In this document: in pieces, positions 34,585-39,608 of the stretch
How the letters are laid out: every line of letters begins with the position of its first letter
Position numbering within the stretch: the stretch's first letter is position 1
NCBI GenBank assembly: GCA_964386465.1
Contig: CAYLTU010000011.1
Location: forward strand, 1 to 39,608
Length of the DNA: 39,608 nucleotides
From: GCA-2717185 sp964386465
GTDB taxonomy: Bacteria > Pseudomonadota > Alphaproteobacteria > UBA8366 > GCA-2717185
Reading direction: 5' to 3'
The notes under the pieces: model-generated
The model's input: the letters and a program-made list of their open reading frames with translations, nothing else
Database searches by the model: none
What the model was told of the DNA's origin: nothing
Position numbers and translations under genes: made by a program

Positions 34585-34719
34585 CTAAGCGGATAACCGC
34601 TTGCGGCCGCGCGCGCGACGCCGGGCCAGGACCCTGCGGCCGGCTTTTGTCGCCATTCGGCTGCGAAACCCATGACGCCGCTTCCTGACGATACGGCTGG
34701 GTTGAAATGTACGTTTCAC
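34585..34719 (-). CDS. rpmH: Ribosomal protein L34
   Basis: A 44-residue, very basic large-subunit protein, KRTFQPSRIVRKRRHGF then RARGRKRLSA, the standard L34 sequence. The start is GTG at 34719, preceded by GGAGAG at a suitable distance. An in-frame ATG at 34785 would add 22 residues foreign to the family and lies upstream of the likely transcription start. Confidence 0.97.
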   Translation of the reverse strand: MKRTFQPSRIVRKRRHGFRSRMATKAGRRVLARRRARGRKRLSA

Positions 34720-34756
34720 GGCGACTCTCCGGTTACGGATTTCGTAAGGATGGCGC

Positions 34757-34785
34757 TGTATAAAAGGTGCGTTGCGGCAAGTCAA
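34757..34785 (-). promoter_or_regulatory. Strong sigma-70-like promoter for rpmH operon
   Basis: On the minus strand TTGACT (34785-34780) and TATACA (34762-34757) are separated by exactly 17 bases. Transcription would begin near 34750, about 30 bases before the rpmH GTG. This is the best promoter match found in the window, fitting a highly expressed ribosomal operon. Confidence 0.75.
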
Positions 34786-34915
34786 TCGGCCTGCGCTGGG
34801 TGATCCCGCACCCGACGGAGGGGCATGGTACCATGAGATGTCACGCTAAGGTGACTGGTGCCTGTGGCGCGCCTGTTATAGATGGCAGACTAGGCGAACT
34901 GAACGACAGACAGAC

Positions 34916-35683
34916 ATGCTCGACCAGAACGAGGAAGGCGTGAGCGAAGAACAAACTGGAAAATCGGCCGGCGGCGGGCAACCTTTCAGTGTAAAGCGGT
35001 TGTGGCCGATTGCGGTTTTGGCCGCCGGGTTCGCACTATTTTTCCTGGTCGGTTTCGACCAATATTTCAACTTCGAGTCGTTACGCGAACACAGAACCTG
35101 GTTGCTGGAGCAGGTCGAGCGCAACGCCTTCGTCACATCTCTCGTATATATGCTGGTGTATATCGTAGTAGTGGCGTTCTCTTTGCCTGGCGGCGCCATA
35201 CTAACAATTCTCGGCGGATTCCTTTTCGGATTGGTCTTAGGCGCGACGGTTGTCGTCGTCGCGGCAACTGTCGGCGCGACCGCGCTTTTCCTGATCGCGA
35301 AAACGACAATCGGCGACGCCCTGGAAGCGCGCATGGGCCCATGGTTGAAAAGGATGGAGGTCGGTTTTCAGGAGGATGCGTTCAATTATCTGCTGGCGAT
35401 GCGCCTCATACCGTTATTCCCGTTTTTCGTCGTAAACCTTGTCCCGGCATTCCTCGGCGTGTCCCTCCGGACCTATGTCACGGCAACCGTTATTGGGATC
35501 ATTCCGGGGACCTTCGTCCTAATACAGGTCGGTGTGGGGCTTGGCAGCATTTTCGAAAGCGGCAAAGCGTTCACGCTGGAAAACGCGTTTACGACCGACA
35601 TCATCCTCGCATTGGTCGGTTTGGCGATATTGTCGTTGCTACCGATCTTGTATAAGAAATTCAAGGAACGCAGCACGTCGTGA
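34916..35683 (+). CDS. VTT/DedA-like (TVP38/TMEM64) membrane protein
   Basis: A 255-residue inner-membrane protein of the TVP38/TMEM64 (VTT, SNARE-associated) family. After a polar N-terminus comes a helix (about 29-46), then the VTT domain with FSLPGGAILTILGGFLFG (about 88-105), the re-entrant-loop region, and LIPLFPFFVVNLVPAFLGVS (about 164-183). A last helix and a basic tail close it. Relatives are thought to move lipids across membranes. The role here is not known. A TATAGA at 34877-34882 may be its -10, with no good -35. The 92 bases after it, before the kinase gene, hold only a 17-codon open frame that I do not support. Confidence 0.9.
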   Translation: MLDQNEEGVSEEQTGKSAGGGQPFSVKRLWPIAVLAAGFALFFLVGFDQYFNFESLREHRTWLLEQVERNAFVTSLVYMLVYIVVVAFSLPGGAILTILGGFLFGLVLGATVVVVAATVGATALFLIAKTTIGDALEARMGPWLKRMEVGFQEDAFNYLLAMRLIPLFPFFVVNLVPAFLGVSLRTYVTATVIGIIPGTFVLIQVGVGLGSIFESGKAFTLENAFTTDIILALVGLAILSLLPILYKKFKERSTS

Positions 35684-35776
35684 TTGTATCAGCGCGAGCG
35701 CTTTGGAGACCGGCCATGACCTTGCAAGCAAGCGTCCGGCACACGGGCGCGCGCAAACAGCCGCAGTAGCGCCAAG

Positions 35777-37132
35777 ATGCATAGTCTTTCGGCACGCCTC
35801 CTCGTCCTTACGATCTTCTTCGTCATGCTGGCCGAAGTCCTGATCTTCGTACCCTCCGTCGCACGGTTCCGAGATTCCTGGCTGAACGAGAAGCTGAGCG
35901 CCGGCCATCTGGCCATCCTGACTCTCGACATCGCGCCGGACGACATGGTCAGCGACCGGCTGCGCGAAGAGTTGCTCGCGCATGTAGGTGTCTACGGAAT
36001 CAACGTCCGGCGCGGCGGGGCGAAGCTTATCCTGTCCAGCCAGGCCCCGCCGGCGGTTCAGGGCAATATCGATCTGGGCGACCGGTCGCTTTCGAAATTG
36101 ATAATAGAGGCGATGGCGGTCCTGACCCGAACCGAGGACCGTGTCCTCCGAGTGACCGGCCCCTCCCCTAAGGATCCGAAAATCTCCATCGAAGTGGTGA
36201 TGGAGGAACGCCCACTGCGGATTGCGGTTGTCGATTTCGCTTGGCGAATTTTCGTTCTCTCCCTGGTCATCTCGCTCATTACCGCTACGCTCGTGTTCTT
36301 GACATTGCAATGGATTCTGGTCCGGCCGATGCGGCGGATCACAGCGAACATGACGGCGTTCCGTGAAGATCCCGAAGACGCCAAGCGCATCTTTGAACCG
36401 TCGGACCGCGGTGATGAAATCGGCGTCGCGCAACGTGAGCTGACAAGCATGCAAGGGGCCCTGCGGGCAGCCCTTCAACAGAAGGCGCGTCTGGCCGCGC
36501 TAGGCACGGCCGTCGCCAAAATCAATCACGATTTGCGTGGCATCCTGTCCTCCGCACTGGTCGTGTCCGACCGGCTCGAGGGTAGCGACGACCCGGACGT
36601 CCGACGGGTAACGCCGACCCTGATCTCCGCGATCGATCGGGCGGTCGGACTGTGCAGCGATACGTTGGACTACGTCCGGCACCAGGAAACCGCACAGAAA
36701 CGGGAACGGGTGGCGCTCGGTCCGCTAGTCGAGGATGTGGCCCAGGGTATCGCTGCGATCAAAGGCATCGAAACCGATATACAGAACCGGGTCGAAAACG
36801 GTTTCGAACTTACCGGCGATCGCGACCAACTGTTCAGAGTGCTCTCCAACCTGACGCGGAATGCGGCCGAAGCCGGCGCAAATCACGTTTGCGTATGCGT
36901 GGAGAAGAGCGGCGAAATGGTCGAGATCGCAATCCGCGACGATGGGCCCGGCCTGCCGCCACGGGCGCGCGAGAAGCTCTTCCGGCCGTTCGAAGGCTCC
37001 GTCCGCGCCGGTGGTACGGGCCTGGGCCTGGCGATTGCGCGGGAGTTGGCGCGCAATCACGGCGGCGATCTGTCCCTCGTGGAGTCGGGGGAGAACGGAA
37101 CCGAATTCCGGCTGATCCTGCCCGCCTCCTGA
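35777..37132 (+). CDS. Sensor histidine kinase (HAMP, HisKA-like, HATPase)
   Basis: A 451-residue membrane kinase. Helix 1 (about 7-25) and helix 2 (about 157-181) flank a periplasmic sensor of about 130 residues with no recognised fold. HAMP follows (about 183-235). The phosphoacceptor is His251 in KINHDLRG, with HDLR in place of the common HELR. The ATPase domain has the N box NLTRNAAEA (Asn362), DDGPGLP (388-394) and GTGLGLAIA (413-421). No response regulator lies beside it, so its partner must be elsewhere. It follows the VTT gene on the same strand after about 90 bases. The signal is unknown. Confidence 0.92.
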   Translation: MHSLSARLLVLTIFFVMLAEVLIFVPSVARFRDSWLNEKLSAGHLAILTLDIAPDDMVSDRLREELLAHVGVYGINVRRGGAKLILSSQAPPAVQGNIDLGDRSLSKLIIEAMAVLTRTEDRVLRVTGPSPKDPKISIEVVMEERPLRIAVVDFAWRIFVLSLVISLITATLVFLTLQWILVRPMRRITANMTAFREDPEDAKRIFEPSDRGDEIGVAQRELTSMQGALRAALQQKARLAALGTAVAKINHDLRGILSSALVVSDRLEGSDDPDVRRVTPTLISAIDRAVGLCSDTLDYVRHQETAQKRERVALGPLVEDVAQGIAAIKGIETDIQNRVENGFELTGDRDQLFRVLSNLTRNAAEAGANHVCVCVEKSGEMVEIAIRDDGPGLPPRAREKLFRPFEGSVRAGGTGLGLAIARELARNHGGDLSLVESGENGTEFRLILPAS

Positions 37133-37220
37133 AGCGGCGTACACACCTGTTCACATCGAGGTGAAAAACCGTCCTTCCAGCGGCGGCATTACCTACATTA
37201 AGGGCACCCCCCGAACGGCC

Positions 37221-37273
37221 GCGGACGGTCGCCGGCTCAAGGATAACCCTTCCGAGAGCTGGCGGCCGTCCGC
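37221..37273 (+). terminator. 17-base stem hairpin between convergent genes
   Basis: The arms 37221-37237 and 37257-37273 pair over 17 bases with only two non-Watson-Crick positions (37229/37265 and 37234/37260). Both are G-U pairs if the RNA is read from the plus strand and A-C mismatches if read from the minus strand. The loop contains AAGG/CCTT. It lies between the convergent kinase and methyltransferase genes and probably ends the kinase message, though no long T run follows. Confidence 0.55.
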
Positions 37274-37285
37274 ATCCTTTGAAAT

Positions 37286-38464
37286 TCAGTCCAGCTGCAG
37301 GGTCAGACTCTTCAGATACGCCGTTTCCGGCAGCGCATGATGCACCGGATGGTCGGGACCGGCGCCCGCCGCGCGTAGGATGCGGCCCAACCGGCCGGCA
37401 TCCCCCAAACCCTGTTTCACCAAATCCCCGAATTGGTCCGGCGCCATATTGTGCGAGCAAGAGGCAACGAACAGGATCCCTCCCGGCGCGACGAGCCCGG
37501 CGGCGAGACGCGTCATCTTGCGGTAGGCGCGACCGCCACGGCGCAGATCCTTCTTCGATTTCACGAAGGCCGGCGGGTCGGCGACCACCACGTCGAACTT
37601 CGCGCCATCGGCGGACAATCGCTCCATTTCCCTGAACACATCCTGTTTTACGAACCGGCACCGGTCGGCGACACCGTTGAGCGCCGCCGATTCGGACGCG
37701 TTCTCCAGTGCGCTGGCGGAACGATCCACCAATACCGCCTCCGCGGCGCCGGCCCGAAGGGCCTGGATCGCAAATCCGCCACCGTAGGAATAAAAATCAA
37801 TCAGCCGTCCGCCACGCGACAGCGCGGCCACGAAGGATCGGTTTTCCCGCTGATCGTAAAACCAGCCGGTTTTCTGGCCCTGCGCCAAACTTGCCAGGAA
37901 CATGGCGCCGTTTTCCCGCAACCGGACCGGGACTTCACTTTCGCCGCGCGGCGTTGCGACTTCCAGCGGCAGGTATTCCCGCACCCGGCTTTGCGAGTCG
38001 TTACGCAAGACCACCGTATGCGGCTTCAGCGTCCGGTCCAGCGCCTCGAGGATCGCGTCCCGCCGGACATCCATCCCCGCAATATTGCACTGGACTACGG
38101 CGGCATCGCCGTACCGGTCGATGATCAGGCCCGGCAGGCCGTCCGCCTCCGCATGGATCAGGCGATAGAAGGGATCCTGGAACAGACGGTCGCGCAGCGC
38201 CGCCGCCCGGCCGAGCCGGTCGGCGAAGAAGGCGCTGTCGGGTTCGACGCCGCCGGATCGGTCTATCAGTCGCCCGGCGACGAGCGAGTGCGGGTTGTAC
38301 AACGCCGTGCCGTAAATCTCGCCGTTGTCGCCGATGACGGTCACGGCCGCGCCCGCCTCGATGGCCTCCGAGTCGGTCTTCGCAACTTCATTCGAGAAAA
38401 TCCAGGGGTGGCCGGATTTCAAGCGTTTGTGCCGGCCAGGCAATAATTGAACGGTCGGATGCAT
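37286..38464 (-). CDS. RlmI-like class I rRNA (cytosine-C5) methyltransferase
   Basis: A 392-residue SAM-dependent methyltransferase of the RlmI/YccW group. An N-terminal PUA domain (about 4-80, GRHKRLKSGHPWIFSNEV) binds RNA. The Rossmann domain has LIDFYSYGGGFAIQAL and VLVDRSASALENA for SAM. DPPAFVKSKK and the catalytic-cysteine motif ASCSHN (Cys336) mark a cytosine-C5 enzyme. E. coli RlmI modifies C1962 of 23S rRNA; the same target is likely but not proven. It is divergent from panC. Confidence 0.88.
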   Translation of the reverse strand: MHPTVQLLPGRHKRLKSGHPWIFSNEVAKTDSEAIEAGAAVTVIGDNGEIYGTALYNPHSLVAGRLIDRSGGVEPDSAFFADRLGRAAALRDRLFQDPFYRLIHAEADGLPGLIIDRYGDAAVVQCNIAGMDVRRDAILEALDRTLKPHTVVLRNDSQSRVREYLPLEVATPRGESEVPVRLRENGAMFLASLAQGQKTGWFYDQRENRSFVAALSRGGRLIDFYSYGGGFAIQALRAGAAEAVLVDRSASALENASESAALNGVADRCRFVKQDVFREMERLSADGAKFDVVVADPPAFVKSKKDLRRGGRAYRKMTRLAAGLVAPGGILFVASCSHNMAPDQFGDLVKQGLGDAGRLGRILRAAGAGPDHPVHHALPETAYLKSLTLQLD

Positions 38465-38588
38465 GCCGCGACACTAAGGTAGAAGCACGCGAACGCCCAC
38501 CGCAAACTGCGCCACTCGACATTCATTGTGCTGTGCAACATAACGGGACTTGTACAGACCGCCCTGAGGGGGCAGATTTCGATTATCG

Positions 38589-39506
38589 ATGCTTCCTGCC
38601 TTCTATTTGAGGGTAAAAACAAGAGTGAGAACCGTGCAAACCGTTAAAGACGGCGAAGTGAAGAGTCTTGAAGTCGTCCGCGACGTCGCCAGTCTACGCA
38701 CCAAAGTCTGGGAATGGCGGCGACGGGATGAAAGCGTCGGGCTGATTCCGACCATGGGCGCCTTGCACGAGGGTCACCTGGCTTTGGTCGAAGCGGCGCT
38801 GCGGACCTGCGACCACGCGGTGACGACGATCTTCGTCAACCCGACCCAGTTCGCGCCGAACGAGGATTTCGAAGCCTATCCGCGCGACGAGGCCGACGAT
38901 CTCGCCAAGCTGGAAGGCCTGTCCGCCGACCTCGCCTTCGTACCGCCGGTTGAAGAAATGTATGCCGACGGTTTCTCGACCAGCGTCGCCGTCTCCGGCC
39001 TGACGGAAGGTCTGTGCGGGGCAAGCCGTCCGCACTTCTTCGGCGGCGTGGCGACGGTCGTGAGCAAACTGCTGCTGCAGGCGCTGCCCGACCGCGCCTT
39101 CTTCGGTGAAAAGGACTATCAGCAACTTCGGGTCGTCACCCGCATGGCCCGCGACCTCGATATTCCGGTGGAGATCGTCGGCGTTCCAACCGTCCGCGAG
39201 ACCGACGGCCTGGCGATGTCTTCGCGCAACTGGTACCTGTCGCCGGAAGAGCGTGCCGTCGCCCCGGCATTGTATAAGACCCTTAACGACATCGCGGCGA
39301 AGCTCTCGAACGGGGACGCCAGCGCCGCGGCGATCGCGGCCGGAAGATCAGCGCTGGAAGACGCCGGCTTCGGCCCGATCGACTATGTCGCAATCTGCGA
39401 CGCCGATACGCTGGAGCCCCTCGAACGGGCCGACCGGCCGGCGCGCGTTCTGGCCGCTGCCTATCTGGGGCGTACCCGCCTGATCGACAATGTGCCGGTA
39501 GGATAA
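38589..39506 (+). CDS. panC: Pantothenate synthetase
   Basis: Ligates pantoate and beta-alanine with ATP, the last step of vitamin B5 synthesis. PTMGALHEGH (about 54-63) is the HIGH-like ATP motif, IFVNPTQF contacts pantoate, FFGEKDYQQ binds ATP, and TDGLAMSSRN is the KMSKS-like loop. The ATG at 38589 gives 305 residues, about 20 more than usual. GTG codons at 38625, 38634 and 38658 are possible starts; 38658 gives 282 residues and fits the family best, but none has a clear ribosome site. panB is not in the window. A palindromic repeat begins nine bases after the stop. Confidence 0.93.
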   Translation: MLPAFYLRVKTRVRTVQTVKDGEVKSLEVVRDVASLRTKVWEWRRRDESVGLIPTMGALHEGHLALVEAALRTCDHAVTTIFVNPTQFAPNEDFEAYPRDEADDLAKLEGLSADLAFVPPVEEMYADGFSTSVAVSGLTEGLCGASRPHFFGGVATVVSKLLLQALPDRAFFGEKDYQQLRVVTRMARDLDIPVEIVGVPTVRETDGLAMSSRNWYLSPEERAVAPALYKTLNDIAAKLSNGDASAAAIAAGRSALEDAGFGPIDYVAICDADTLEPLERADRPARVLAAAYLGRTRLIDNVPVG

Positions 39507-39514
39507 AAGGGGCC

Positions 39515-39555
39515 AGATCAGATCGTGGTTCGTTGGAATCGCGTGAATCTGATCT
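39515..39555. repeat. Inverted repeat after panC (repeat module 1, copy B)
   Basis: AGATCAGAT (39515-39523) is mirrored by ATCTGATCT (39547-39555). The arms differ from those of copy A at 23631 but the layout is the same: it follows a gene stop, then about 14 AT-rich bases, then GAGCGGATTCACA. Confidence 0.6.
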
Positions 39556-39569
39556 AACTTATTGATAAA

Positions 39570-39608
39570 GAGCGGATTCACAAGAATATCCGAACCCATG
39601 TCATGGGT
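39570..39608. repeat. Palindromic repeat cut by the window end (module 2, copy B)
   Basis: It begins with GAGCGGATTCACA, identical to 23708-23720. CGGAT (39573) and ATCCG (39588) pair, and ACCCATG-T-CATGGGT (39594-39608) is a perfect 7-base palindrome reaching the last base. The rest of the element probably lies beyond the window. Confidence 0.55.

Noticed and set aside
34824..34835. CATGGTACCATG palindrome in the rpmH/VTT gap
   Set aside because: A perfect 12-base palindrome, but not placed in a recognised promoter and not repeated elsewhere that I saw, so I do not call it an operator.
35716..35769. 17-codon open frame between the VTT and kinase genes
   Set aside because: Too short, no hydrophobic or attenuator-like codon run, and no clear ribosome site.
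1..39608. CRISPR array, prophage, insertion sequence or integrase
   Set aside because: No regularly spaced direct repeats, transposase, integrase or phage structural gene was seen on either strand.

Overview
The window is GC-rich DNA from an alphaproteobacterium, most likely Rhodospirillales-like. The evidence is the core gene order rpmH-rnpA-yidD-yidC-engB-argB and dapD-dapE beside rmuC/def-fmt-truA, a DUF2336 protein (an almost exclusively alphaproteobacterial family), and heavy use of 1-4 base start/stop overlaps. No rRNA, tRNA, CRISPR array, transposase or phage gene was seen. The species cannot be named from the sequence alone.

Left part (about 0-20 kb), accessory metabolism. A GT4 glycosyltransferase and a short DksA/TraR-type zinc-finger protein are followed by a plus-strand run: an esterase-713-like hydrolase, translationally coupled to a threonine-synthase-like PLP enzyme, then an MFS transporter and a YtcJ-type amidohydrolase. 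A luciferase-like (LLM) oxidoreductase converges on this run. Divergent from it is a tight operon of hydantoinase/oxoprolinase A and B, an SDR dehydrogenase, and the FAD, [2Fe-2S] and molybdopterin subunits of a xanthine-dehydrogenase-family hydroxylase. This set of enzymes suggests uptake and breakdown of an N-heterocycle, lactam or imide, but no substrate can be read from the sequence. A HigBA toxin-antitoxin module follows. On the minus strand a UbiD-type prFMN decarboxylase and a DAO-type flavoenzyme are joined to the 3' end of the core gene rmuC.

Right part (about 20-39.6 kb), housekeeping. def-fmt-truA (protein formylation cycle and tRNA pseudouridine) converge on a lysine/diaminopimelate operon, dapD-dapE, that carries two small membrane protein genes at its end. 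A HAD nucleotidase, then a plus-strand PAS/GGDEF-DUF2336 pair, sit between dapD and argB. The minus-strand block rpmH-rnpA-yidD-yidC-engB-argB covers ribosome, RNase P, membrane insertion, ribosome-assembly GTPase and arginine functions. Last come a VTT-family membrane protein, an orphan sensor kinase, an RlmI-like rRNA methyltransferase and panC.

Most notable points: the Mo-hydroxylase/oxoprolinase operon; engB apparently starting at a CTG codon behind a perfect GGAGGT and overlapping the yidC stop; a higBA promoter with two palindromes and a probably leaderless transcript; and a composite palindromic repeat found after both truA and panC. The second copy of the repeat is cut by the window end.
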